Source: Neomoorella thermoacetica
GTDB taxonomy: Bacteria; Bacillota; DSM-521; Neomoorellales; Neomoorellaceae
Reading direction: 5' to 3'
Assembly (NCBI RefSeq): GCF_001875325.1
Contig: NZ_MDDC01000016.1
Location: 1-64,000, forward strand
DNA length: 64,000 nucleotides
Each line of letters begins with the position of its first letter. The stretch's first letter is position 1. A program made the position numbers and the translations under genes. The notes beneath the pieces were generated by a model. That model did not search any database. It saw only the letters and a list, made by a program, of their open reading frames with translations, and was not told where the DNA came from. Below, one piece after another: positions 33,831 to 41,776 of this stretch.

Positions 33831-34374
33831 GGGTATCCTCTCCTTCCAGGTTCCTTAAGAATTGCCCTAATGTCGCCAGCCGGGGATCTACCGTTTCCCC
33901 CTGGCAGCGGCACTGGCCTTCGTTGAGATTCTGGCCGCACTGGGGGCACAGCCCACGGCAGTTCACCTGGCAGAGCCATTTCATGGGTAAAGCCAGAAGC
34001 AAAGCCTCAGTAACCGCCGGTTGTAAGTCCAGGATATCGTCCTCCAGGGGCCGGGTTTCCGGCTCCTCCTCTTCATCCTCGCCTGGAGGCTGGCTGGCTC
34101 TGGTAGCGTATGCTTCTTCCAGGGGGGCTATAACCGGGAAACTAAATCTGGCCAGGCAGCGATCGCAGGTTAATTCCAGGGTTGTGGCCACCTGCCCCTG
34201 CACCAGCAGCGCTCTCCCGGTGTTTATAATCTTCCCCCGGACCAGGACCGGTGCCAGAACGGGGATGATGGCAGTGGACGTCGTCAGATGACCCCAATCG
34301 GCTTTAAAGCTGAACTCCAGCTCGCTGCCGGGCCTGGCTTTTAAATCGCCGACACCAATTTTCAACACATTCAC
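33787..34374 (-). CDS. DUF177/YceD-family protein
   Basis: About 195 residues from the GTG at 34374. The family core LTCDRCLARFSFPV is followed by an acidic stretch, and a C-terminal cysteine set (CPQCGQNLNEGQCRC) forms a likely zinc site. DUF177 proteins act in ribosome (23S rRNA/L32) biogenesis and regularly precede rpmF. The open frame extends to 34449, but a consensus promoter (34382-34410) lies within that extension. The predicted transcript would begin at or next to this GTG, hinting at leaderless translation. Confidence 0.85.
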   Translation of the reverse strand: MNVLKIGVGDLKARPGSELEFSFKADWGHLTTSTAIIPVLAPVLVRGKIINTGRALLVQGQVATTLELTCDRCLARFSFPVIAPLEEAYATRASQPPGEDEEEEPETRPLEDDILDLQPAVTEALLLALPMKWLCQVNCRGLCPQCGQNLNEGQCRCQGETVDPRLATLGQFLRNLEGEDTRGSTKKENFKGPEE

Positions 34375-34381
34375 CCCGTAG

Positions 34382-34410
34382 ATTATAGCGAAAGGCCGGC
34401 CTGGTGTCAA
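34382..34410 (-). promoter_or_regulatory. Consensus SigA promoter of DUF177-rpmF
   Basis: TTGACA (34405-34410), a 17-nt spacer and TATAAT (34382-34387), read on the minus strand: both boxes are perfect. The first purines at a proper distance (34374-34377) coincide with the GGGGTG holding the GTG start. Confidence 0.85.
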
Positions 34411-34538
34411 CCTGACCGGGGGCTCCATCCCGTTCATGCTGCCTTCCAATGGCTAAGCCGCGTTTACCGGCGCCTAAAACCAGGTCGCCCTTTCGCCTCT
34501 AATCCCCGGGCCTTCTAAAAAATATAGACCGTGATGCG

Positions 34539-35732
34539 TCAAGCCTGGACGAGGGACAGGGTATCACGGGCAATCATTAATTCTTCATTGGTAGGGATTA
34601 CAAAGGTGCGCACCCTGGCTCCGGCGGCCGTGATTTCCCTTTCCTGGCCCCGGACCTGGTTTTTCTCTACGTCAATCTTTATACCCAGGAAGTCCATATC
34701 CCGGCATATGGCTTCCCGGGCGGAGATGGAGTTTTCTCCCAGGCCGGCTGTAAAGACCAGGATATCCAGGCCGTTTAAAAGGGCAGCATAGGCGCCAATA
34801 TATTTTTTGGCGCTATGGACAAACACCTCCCAGGCCAGGCGAGCACGATCGTTACCGTCAGCCATAGCGGCTTCAATATCCCTGAAGTCGCTGCTGATGC
34901 CGGAGACTCCCAGGACCCCTGACCGGCGGTTCATCACCTGGTCCATCTCCGCCGGGGTATAGCCCTCTTTTTCCATCAGGAAGGGTACGATGGCCGGATC
35001 AATATCACCGCAACGGGTACCCATGGTTAAACCGGCCAGGGGGGTGAAGCCCATGCTGGTGTCGTATGATTTAGCGTTTTTAATGGCTGTAATACTGGAA
35101 CCGTTACCCAGGTGGCAGGTAATAACCTTCAGTTCTTCCAGGGGCTTACCCACTAAGGCTGCTGCCCGCAGGGCAACATACTGGTGGGAGGTACCGTGGG
35201 CGCCGTAGCGGCGAATGAGGTGCTTCTGGCAGAGTTCGTAAGGCAGGCTGTAAGTATAGGCGTAATCAGGCATGCCCTGGTGAAAGGCCGTATCAAAGGC
35301 CGTAACCTGGGGGGTGCCGGGCAGGATGGCTTCGCAGGCCTCGATACCCCGGAGGGCCGGGCCATTATGGAGGGGTGCGAGGACCTCCAGTTCGCCAATG
35401 GCCTTTTTGGTGGAGGGATCCACCAGGACCGAATGGGGAAAGGTGCCACCGTGGACGATGCGGTGACCGATGGCGCCGATTTCGCTGTAGTCTTTGATTA
35501 CCCCGTAATCGGGGTCGGTCAGGGCTTCCAGGCACAGGCGGATAGCCACTTTATGATCGGGGATTTCTGTTTCACGCACCAGTTTTTCTTTGCCCGCCGG
35601 GCGATGGGTAAGGACGGAACCGTCAATACCAATCCTTTCCACCAGTCCTTTAGCCAGAACACTCTCGTCTTCCATATCAAAAAGCTGGTATTTTACTGAT
35701 GAACTGCCGCAGTTTAAGACCAGAATTTTCAC
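34539..35732 (-). CDS. ackA: Acetate kinase
   Basis: A protein of 397 residues from a GTG start after AAGGAGG. It begins MKILVLNCGSSSVKY and has GHRIVHGGT, CHLGNGSS and FTAGLGENS, the acetokinase family motifs. It converts acetyl phosphate and ADP to acetate and ATP, the substrate-level ATP step of acetogenesis. No phosphotransacetylase gene is adjacent. Confidence 0.98.
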   Translation of the reverse strand: MKILVLNCGSSSVKYQLFDMEDESVLAKGLVERIGIDGSVLTHRPAGKEKLVRETEIPDHKVAIRLCLEALTDPDYGVIKDYSEIGAIGHRIVHGGTFPHSVLVDPSTKKAIGELEVLAPLHNGPALRGIEACEAILPGTPQVTAFDTAFHQGMPDYAYTYSLPYELCQKHLIRRYGAHGTSHQYVALRAAALVGKPLEELKVITCHLGNGSSITAIKNAKSYDTSMGFTPLAGLTMGTRCGDIDPAIVPFLMEKEGYTPAEMDQVMNRRSGVLGVSGISSDFRDIEAAMADGNDRARLAWEVFVHSAKKYIGAYAALLNGLDILVFTAGLGENSISAREAICRDMDFLGIKIDVEKNQVRGQEREITAAGARVRTFVIPTNEELMIARDTLSLVQA

Positions 35733-35756
35733 GGCTTATCCTCCTTACAAAAATAG

Positions 35757-36545
35757 TCAAGGTTCCTTGCCGGCAAAGAGGGCTAGCAAACGGGGAAGGG
35801 ATGCCAGGGCGGCCCGGCGACCCTGTTCAATGTATTCCTCCACGTTGTGGAGGCGCGCCGGGCTGAGGTGACCCACTGCAGGCCGGATGACCAGATCAGC
35901 CCCTTTCAGGGCCTGGTAGCACATGGCCCGGCCTGTAAGAGCCAGGGAGCGGAAAAAGAGCTCAAACAAATTATTAACCCGGATCTTCTCTGTTTCAGCA
36001 ACACCGTAATGGACGTCCACCGCCACTACTATCCCGGCGCCCCGCTCGCGCAGGACTTCTACCGGTACGGGAGCCAGGACAGCCCCGTCCACCAGTAAGC
36101 GTCCCCCAAGCCTTTTCGGCACAAAAAGGCCGGGCATGGCAATACTGGCCCGGACGGCATCGGCTACCCGGCCCCTGTCCAAAACTACCAGTTCTCCACT
36201 CTCAACATCTACGGCCACTACATACAATGGTACTTTTAGCTCGGCAAAAGTCAAGCCCCTTGTTAAAGTTCGCACAAGAGCTTCGATTCGATCGCCTCTA
36301 ATAAGTCCCCAGCGGGGAACCGCCAGGTCCAGGAGCTGGCCCTCCTTTAACTCCCGGGCGAGCCTTTCCAGGAGGTTGAGATCACTGCCGGCAGCATACA
36401 GGGACCCGAAAAGGGCTCCGGCACTGCTACCGGCCACACAATCGAATTGCAAGCCATGTTCATTGAAAACCTGAAGCACGCCGAGATGGGCCAGGCCCCT
36501 GGTAGCACCGGCACCCAGGGCCAGGCCGATTTTCTTCCCCGTCAC
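35757..36545 (-). CDS. Patatin-like phospholipase/esterase
   Basis: A protein of 262 residues from a GTG start. The serine hydrolase motif GSSAG (AGSSAGALFGSLYA) is preceded by an oxyanion GAGATRGLAHLGVL, and the catalytic Asp lies in VDGAVLAPVP. It belongs to the RssA/NTE-type patatin family acting on lipid esters. It stands alone, divergent from ylbJ. Confidence 0.9.
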   Translation of the reverse strand: MTGKKIGLALGAGATRGLAHLGVLQVFNEHGLQFDCVAGSSAGALFGSLYAAGSDLNLLERLARELKEGQLLDLAVPRWGLIRGDRIEALVRTLTRGLTFAELKVPLYVVAVDVESGELVVLDRGRVADAVRASIAMPGLFVPKRLGGRLLVDGAVLAPVPVEVLRERGAGIVVAVDVHYGVAETEKIRVNNLFELFFRSLALTGRAMCYQALKGADLVIRPAVGHLSPARLHNVEEYIEQGRRAALASLPRLLALFAGKEP

Positions 36546-36661
36546 GTATGCTCACCATTCCCGTGGTAGATATGCCCCCGGGTACTTTTAACTTCTATAG
36601 TCTAATTATAAGTGGGCGCGCGTATATTCCAGAATAGGATGTCCCCTTTGAGGTGACCGCC

Positions 36662-37885
36662 ATGCGTCAACCTGTATTCATAATTAGCCGAAGTATAGCC
36701 CCCTTCCTAACCGCCGTGACCGTCATTATCCTGGCCCTGGCTATTATCCTTTTCCCCCAGCCCGTTTTTCAGGCTGCCCTGCGCGGTCTCATGGCCTGGT
36801 GGGAGATCGTCATTCCGGCCCTTTTACCATTTTTTGTTATCTCCCAGCTCTTCATGGGCCTGGGTATCGTCCACTTCCTGGGGGTACTCCTGGAGCCGGT
36901 TATGCGGCCCCTCTTCAATGTCCCGGGCACCGGAGCCTTTGTCATGGCCATGGGGTATACCTCCGGCGCCCCCATCAGCGCCGTACTTACTTCCCAGTTA
37001 CGCCAGCAGCGGCTGGTAACCAGGGTTGAAGGGGAACGCTTAATCTGTTTCACCAACAACGCCAGCCCCCTTTTTATGCTGGGGGCAGTAGCCGTGGGCA
37101 TGCTCCATGACCCATCCCTGGGCCCGGCCCTGGCCGGAGCTCATTATGGCGCCAACCTCTTCCTGGGAATCCTGTTTCGCTTTTACGGTCGACGGGCACC
37201 GGCTTCACCGCCGGGGAACTACCCCCTCCTGTCCTTGCCCCGGAGAGCCTGGCGGGCCATGATCCAGGCTCAGCAAAGGGATGGCCGTTCCCTCGGCCAA
37301 CTCCTGGGGGATGCCGTCAGCCACTCCTTCCACACCCTGATTACCATCGGCGGCTTTATAACCCTCTTCAGCGTCATTATCCAGGTGGCTGGTATGCTGG
37401 GTATCCTGGACCTCCTGGCCAGGTTGCTGCTTTATGCCGGCTATCCCCTGGGTTTAACCCCGGCCATAGCCGGAGCCCTGGCCAGTGGTATCTTTGAAAT
37501 GACCATGGGGGCCAAGTTTGCCAGTGAAGCTCCCGTCCCCCTGGGGGAGCAAATCACAGCTATTAGTCTCATCATGGGCTGGGCCGGGCTCTCTGTCCTG
37601 GGCCAGGTGGCTGCCATGACCAGTAAAACAGATATCCGCCTGGGCCCCTTTATCCTGGCCCGCTTTCTCCATGGTTTCCTGGCGGCCTTCATGGTTCAAC
37701 TCTTCCGGGGACCCGCCCGGCCGGTCCTTGGTTGGCTGGCAGGTAGCCCTTTCCTGTCACCCCCGGTATCATGGCTTTCCCTGGGGGTCCACTATACAGG
37801 GTTTACCCTTACCCTGGCGGCCTTGTTTTTGCTCCTGGCCGGGCTGGGATTGTTCGCCCGCCTGACCCTTTACCGGCGGTTTTGA
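36662..37885 (+). CDS. ylbJ: Sporulation integral membrane protein YlbJ
   Basis: About 407 residues with 8-10 hydrophobic helices. The nucleoside-recognition (gate) type motif GYTSGAPISAVLTSQLRQQ and GERLICFTNNASPLFMLGAV are conserved. In Bacillus YlbJ is made under SigE and is needed for spore cortex formation. I chose the ATG at 36662 (GAGGTG upstream); the GTG at 36653 overlaps the ribosome site. It is convergent with the coiled-coil gene. Confidence 0.9.
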   Translation: MRQPVFIISRSIAPFLTAVTVIILALAIILFPQPVFQAALRGLMAWWEIVIPALLPFFVISQLFMGLGIVHFLGVLLEPVMRPLFNVPGTGAFVMAMGYTSGAPISAVLTSQLRQQRLVTRVEGERLICFTNNASPLFMLGAVAVGMLHDPSLGPALAGAHYGANLFLGILFRFYGRRAPASPPGNYPLLSLPRRAWRAMIQAQQRDGRSLGQLLGDAVSHSFHTLITIGGFITLFSVIIQVAGMLGILDLLARLLLYAGYPLGLTPAIAGALASGIFEMTMGAKFASEAPVPLGEQITAISLIMGWAGLSVLGQVAAMTSKTDIRLGPFILARFLHGFLAAFMVQLFRGPARPVLGWLAGSPFLSPPVSWLSLGVHYTGFTLTLAALFLLLAGLGLFARLTLYRRF

Positions 37886-38382
37886 CTGCTGTTCTTTTCC
37901 GGCTCTCCTGACGCTGCCGCTTCCCCGGCACCTGCCGCCGGATAGGCCTGCAGTTCCTGGCGGCCCTGTTGTACCTGGGCCAGGGCCTGGTTCAAGCTGG
38001 CCTCTAGCTGGGCCAGCAGGCCGTCGGCATAGTTCAAGGCACCGGCTTTTACTTCTTCAGCCACGTTCCGGGCATTATTTATAATTTCACTGGCCTGGGA
38101 CCGGGCCTTGCGAACCAGCTCGTTTTCCTGGGCCATGATTTCTGTACGCTTTTCGGCTTCTTCCAGGAGGCTCCTGGCTTTAAGACGGGCTTCTTCCAGC
38201 AGGCGTTCCTTCTCCTGGCGTATCCACTGGGCCTGGCGCACCTCCTCGGGCAGGGCCGTCCGCAGGCGATCCAGGTAATCAAGGAGCAGGTCGCCATCAA
38301 GGAAAACCTTGCCAGAAAGGGGGACACGGGGCGCCTTTTCCACCATCTTTTCCATTTCTTCAATCAGGGTCATAAACTCCAC
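37870..38382 (-). CDS. Coiled-coil protein, DivIVA/F0-b-like
   Basis: About 170 residues. A helical core with long coiled coil (about 55-150) is rich in Glu, Arg and Ala (KERLLEEARLKARSLLEEAE), followed by a disordered Ala/Ser/Glu tail. Such proteins often lie beside rsmD in clostridia; their function is not established. I chose the GTG at 38382, nine bases after GGAGG; ATG 38373 and GTG 38400 are alternatives. It overlaps rsmD. Confidence 0.6.
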   Translation of the reverse strand: MEFMTLIEEMEKMVEKAPRVPLSGKVFLDGDLLLDYLDRLRTALPEEVRQAQWIRQEKERLLEEARLKARSLLEEAEKRTEIMAQENELVRKARSQASEIINNARNVAEEVKAGALNYADGLLAQLEASLNQALAQVQQGRQELQAYPAAGAGEAAASGEPEKNSSQNRR

Positions 38383-38938
38383 CAGCCAGCCCTCCTGCAC
38401 TTTTGTAAAAATTCAAGGCTGTATCACCGTAAATCCTGATTGCAGTTATTTCCAGGCCGGTTATAGCCGGTCCGGCTTCTGCAACTGCCGTTTCCATAAT
38501 AACCAGGCCGCCGGGAGCCAGGACGGGGATGACTGCCGGTAGAATCAGCTCCTCCCAGCCCTGGCGATAGGGTGGGTCGCTAAAAATCAGGTCAAAGGTC
38601 TCCCCGCGCCTGGCCAGGGTGGCAAGAGCCCGCCTGGCGTCAAGGGCCATCACCTGCCCCCTGGCCTCCAGGCCGGTAGCCTTTATATTTGCCAGCAGAC
38701 AGTTTAATGCCTGGCGATTATTTTCGACAAAAACAGCCCTCCGGGCGCCACGACTCAGGGCCTCCAGCCCCACGGCCCCCGAACCGGCAAAAAGATCCAG
38801 GAACAGGCTGTCGATGACCCGATTCCCGAGGATATTAAACAGGGCTTCCCGTACCCGGTCGCTGGTAGGCCTGGTGGTCCGGCCCCTGGGCGTCCCCAAA
38901 CGGCGGCCGCGGGCCTCGCCGGCTATAATACGTAACAT
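38360..38938 (-). CDS. rsmD: 16S rRNA (guanine966-N2)-methyltransferase
   Basis: A protein of 192 residues. It starts MLRIIAGEARGRRL, has the SAM motif LFLDLFAGSGAVGLEALSRGA and the N6/N2-methylase catalytic motif SDPPY. It modifies G966 in the small-subunit rRNA. RBS GGAGGGAG. Confidence 0.95.
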   Translation of the reverse strand: MLRIIAGEARGRRLGTPRGRTTRPTSDRVREALFNILGNRVIDSLFLDLFAGSGAVGLEALSRGARRAVFVENNRQALNCLLANIKATGLEARGQVMALDARRALATLARRGETFDLIFSDPPYRQGWEELILPAVIPVLAPGGLVIMETAVAEAGPAITGLEITAIRIYGDTALNFYKSAGGLAGGVYDPD

Positions 38939-39049
38939 GCCTCTCCCTCCAGCTATTATAGCATGAAATCCCCGGAAAAAAGAACAAAAACCGCGGCTTT
39001 TGTCAATTAAAACGGCAAAAATTTTTCACCGGGCAGGTATAAGCTTCCC

Positions 39050-39221
39050 AGCCGGCGGTCATAATAATACCGGTAAATCTACTAGTTAGATTTACCAAGA
39101 AGAGCTTAGGGTTATTTTTTAACCCTCCCCCATGAGCTCTTCCTCCGGTTTCTCCTCTCCCAAGCCGCCGGTCCCCGCCGGCGGCTCAACTCTGCCGTTC
39201 CCCAGGGAACGGCATTTTTTT
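39050..39221 (+). ncRNA. Candidate structured RNA: four hairpins ending in a terminator
   Basis: Successive strong plus-strand hairpins are seen. The first is GGTAAATCTA/TAGATTTACC (39072-39096). The second is GAAGAGCT/AGCTCTTC enclosing AGGGTTA/TAACCCT (39099-39142). The third is AGCCGCCGG/CCGGCGGCT (39163-39186). The fourth is a terminator, TGCCGTTCCC/GGGAACGGCA with a T-run (39193-39221). The 5' CCGGCGG at 39052-39058 could alternatively pair with 39165-39171, competing with the third hairpin. I do not recognise a known family. It lies between divergent rsmD and iorA. Confidence 0.5.
39193..39221 (+). terminator. Rho-independent terminator of the candidate RNA
   Basis: A 9-10 bp GC-rich stem with a minimal loop, followed by TTTTTTTA on the plus strand. 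iorA starts only 190 nt further, so this terminates something upstream of it. Confidence 0.85.
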
Positions 39222-39271
39222 ATTTTTTACCCTGAAAAAGCAGTATTCTTGCTGGACCACCGCCGGTGATT

Positions 39272-39280
39272 GTGTTATAC
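39272..39280 (+). promoter_or_regulatory. Candidate extended -10 promoter of iorAB
   Basis: TGTTATACT matches the extended -10 pattern (TGnTATAAT). No clear -35. It leaves a leader of about 130 nt containing the 16-bp perfect palindrome CCGGGCTGCAGCCCGG at 39370-39385, a possible operator or stem. Confidence 0.45.
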
Positions 39281-39414
39281 TCGCTTTAAAAGTAATATTA
39301 GTGAACCTTGAGCAGAGAAAAGTTTCGAGCATTAGCTAGCAGAGCCGAGGGTAGCGAGAAAGACTATTACCGGGCTGCAGCCCGGTTGTTTGTTACTCAG
39401 GGGAGAGTGAAACC

Positions 39415-41193
39415 GTGCCTGAATTGCTCATGGGCAATGAAGCCATAGCCAGGGGTGCGCTGGAGGCCGGTATCCGGGTGGCCACCGCTTATCCCGGGAC
39501 GCCGGCTTCGGAAATAATGGCCACGCTGATGCGTTTTGGTCCCGGGGCAGGAGTGTATGCTGAATGGTCTGTTAACGAGAAGGTAGCCGTGGAAATTGCT
39601 GCTGGCGCTGCCTACGCCGGTGCCCGGGCCATGGCCAGTATGAAGCAGATGGGCCTTAATGTTGCCGCCGATGCCGTTATGAGCCTGGCTTACATCGGCG
39701 TTAAGGGCGGCCTCGTCCTGGTGGTGGCTGATGATCCCGGCCCCCACAGTTCCCAGACAGAACAGGATACTCGCCTTTTTGCCCGCTTTGCCAAGTTGCC
39801 GGTCCTGGACCCCTCCTGCCCCCGGGAAGCCTATGAAATGACCAAATACGCTTTTGATCTTTCGGAAACCCTCGGTCTGCCTGTCATCGTCCGTCCTACC
39901 ACCCGTACCTGCCATGCCTGCCAGGATGTTGCCTTAGGGACCATTCCCCCACGGCCTCCGGTACCCGGCTTCGAGAAAGACCCGCGCTGGGTCATTATGC
40001 CTTCCCTCTCGGCCAGGCAGCACGTCTGGTTAAACCGGCAGCAGCGACGTGCCGGGGAGGAGTTCACCAACAGTCCCTTTAACGAAGTCCGCCTTAATAG
40101 CCCCGCCGGGGTTATCACCAGCGGCCTGTCCTACTACTACGTCACCGAGGCCGGGGAACACCTGGGAGTAAAACTATCCCTGTTAAAGATCGGCACCCCC
40201 TACCCCCTGCCCGAAAAACTGGTGGTCAATTTTTTAAAGCAGGTTGAGCGGGTACTTATCGTAGAGGAACAGGAGCCTGTTGTCGAAGATCAGGTGATTC
40301 GCCTGGCCTGGCGCCACCGCCTGCCGGTAGAGATAGACGGTAAGCACAACGGTTATCTCCCCCGGGAAGGTGAGTTTAATCCCGATATTGTAGCTGCGGC
40401 CCTGGCCAGGTTCTTAGCAATACAACCAGCAGGTACCCCCGACCGGCCGGGGACACCAACCCTGCCGGCGCGGCCGCCCCTGCTCTGCGCCGGTTGTCCC
40501 CACCGCGGCTCCTTCTACGCCTTTAAACAGGCCGCCCGGGACCGTAAGGTCATTCTCACCGGCGATATCGGCTGTTATACCCTGGGAGCGGCCCCGCCCC
40601 TGGAAGCCATGGATACCTGCCTGTGCATGGGAGCCGGCTTGGGCCTGGCCCAGGGCCTGGCCCGGGTCCAGCCCGATACCCGGCTGGTAGCCTTCGTCGG
40701 AGACTCTACCTTTTTCCATGCCGGCTTGCCACCACTGGTCAACGCCGTCCACCAGCAGACGCCCATAGTTGTCGTCGTCCTTGATAATGAAACCACAGCC
40801 ATGACCGGGCATCAGCCCCACCCCGGCCTGGCCACCGGTACCCGGCAAAAAAAGATTGATATCAGCCAGGTAGCCCGGGCCTGCGGGGTAGAAACTATCC
40901 TGACCGCCGACCCCCTGAACCTGGAGGAAACCCTGGCTGTAGCCAATCAAGCCCTGGCGGCTCCGGGACCCGCCCTGGTCATCCTTCGCCACCCCTGCCC
41001 GCAAGTAGCCAAACCTGCAGGTCGCTACCAGGTTGACGAAACGGCCTGTATCGGCTGCCATACCTGCATTAAAGAGCTGGGCTGCCCGGCCCTGAGGCCG
41101 GACGGCAACGGCGTTCAAATCGCAGCCACCTGTACCGGCTGCGGCCTCTGTAGCCAGATCTGCCCGGTGGCAGCCATCGAGGAGGTAGTTTAA
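39415..41193 (+). CDS. iorA: Indolepyruvate:ferredoxin oxidoreductase, alpha subunit
   Basis: A protein of 592 residues from a GTG start after GGGAG. It has an N-terminal pyrimidine-binding domain (MGNEAIARGALEAG, AYPGTPASEI) and a central domain. The C-terminal TPP-binding domain carries GDIGCYTLG and FVGDSTFFHAGL. Two ferredoxin-type cysteine sets close the protein (CIGCHTCIKELGC and CTGCGLCSQICP). It oxidises aryl-2-oxoacids such as indolepyruvate to aryl-acetyl-CoA, reducing ferredoxin. It forms an operon with iorB and a ligase. Confidence 0.97.
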   Translation: MPELLMGNEAIARGALEAGIRVATAYPGTPASEIMATLMRFGPGAGVYAEWSVNEKVAVEIAAGAAYAGARAMASMKQMGLNVAADAVMSLAYIGVKGGLVLVVADDPGPHSSQTEQDTRLFARFAKLPVLDPSCPREAYEMTKYAFDLSETLGLPVIVRPTTRTCHACQDVALGTIPPRPPVPGFEKDPRWVIMPSLSARQHVWLNRQQRRAGEEFTNSPFNEVRLNSPAGVITSGLSYYYVTEAGEHLGVKLSLLKIGTPYPLPEKLVVNFLKQVERVLIVEEQEPVVEDQVIRLAWRHRLPVEIDGKHNGYLPREGEFNPDIVAAALARFLAIQPAGTPDRPGTPTLPARPPLLCAGCPHRGSFYAFKQAARDRKVILTGDIGCYTLGAAPPLEAMDTCLCMGAGLGLAQGLARVQPDTRLVAFVGDSTFFHAGLPPLVNAVHQQTPIVVVVLDNETTAMTGHQPHPGLATGTRQKKIDISQVARACGVETILTADPLNLEETLAVANQALAAPGPALVILRHPCPQVAKPAGRYQVDETACIGCHTCIKELGCPALRPDGNGVQIAATCTGCGLCSQICPVAAIEEVV

Positions 41194-41195
41194 TT

Positions 41196-41774
41196 ATGGA
41201 TATCCTCATTGCCGGGGTAGGCGGCCAGGGGATCATCCTCGCTTCCCGGGCCATCGGCGCCGCCGCCCTGAAAACAGGTCTCCAGGTACGCACGGCGGAA
41301 ACCATCGGCATGGCCCAGCGGGAAGGCAGCGTCGTCAGCCATGTGCGCCTGGGGCCAACAACAACAGGCCCCCTCATCCCCAGGGGCCGGGCTGACATCC
41401 TCCTGGCCCTTGAGCCGGCCGAGGCCTGCCGTTATTTGGGTTACTTAAAGCCGGACGGCCGGGCCCTGATCTCGACAACACCGGTGGTACCCGTCATGGC
41501 TTCCCTGGGAGCTACCCCTTATCCCCTGGATGATATCCTTGGTTACCTGCGCAATAACATTGCCGGCTGCCATTTCCTTGCTGCACCGGACCTGGCCTGC
41601 CAGGCCGGGAGCCACCGGGCCCTCAATATGGTTATGCTGGGGGCCCTGACCAACCTGGACTTACCCTTCCCGGCAGAAACTCTACTGGCCGCAGCCTTAA
41701 AACTCCTGCCGGACCGGGTCCACGAGGTGAACCGGCGGGCCTTTCAACTGGGAAAACAAGCCCTGGAGGTGTAA
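41196..41774 (+). CDS. iorB: Indolepyruvate:ferredoxin oxidoreductase, beta subunit
   Basis: A protein of 192 residues with the gamma-domain pattern of 2-oxoacid:ferredoxin oxidoreductases: ILIAGVGGQGIILASRAIG, then IGMAQREGSVVSHVR. It is 2 nt after iorA and couples to it. It pairs with IorA as the second subunit. Confidence 0.97.
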   Translation: MDILIAGVGGQGIILASRAIGAAALKTGLQVRTAETIGMAQREGSVVSHVRLGPTTTGPLIPRGRADILLALEPAEACRYLGYLKPDGRALISTTPVVPVMASLGATPYPLDDILGYLRNNIAGCHFLAAPDLACQAGSHRALNMVMLGALTNLDLPFPAETLLAAALKLLPDRVHEVNRRAFQLGKQALEV

Positions 41775-41776
41775 AT

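Noticed and set aside
34375-34449. Upstream start (ATG 34449) for the DUF177 protein
   Set aside because: The extension contains the perfect -35/-10 promoter and lacks conservation-like sequence, so it is unlikely to be translated.
39050-39221. 6S RNA
   Set aside because: 6S RNA is one long rod with a central bubble; this segment folds as separate local hairpins.
39301-39400. T-box leader before iorA
   Set aside because: GAGGGTAGCGAG recalls a T-box core, but the conserved AGGGTGGNACCGCG and the expected terminator/antiterminator pair are absent.
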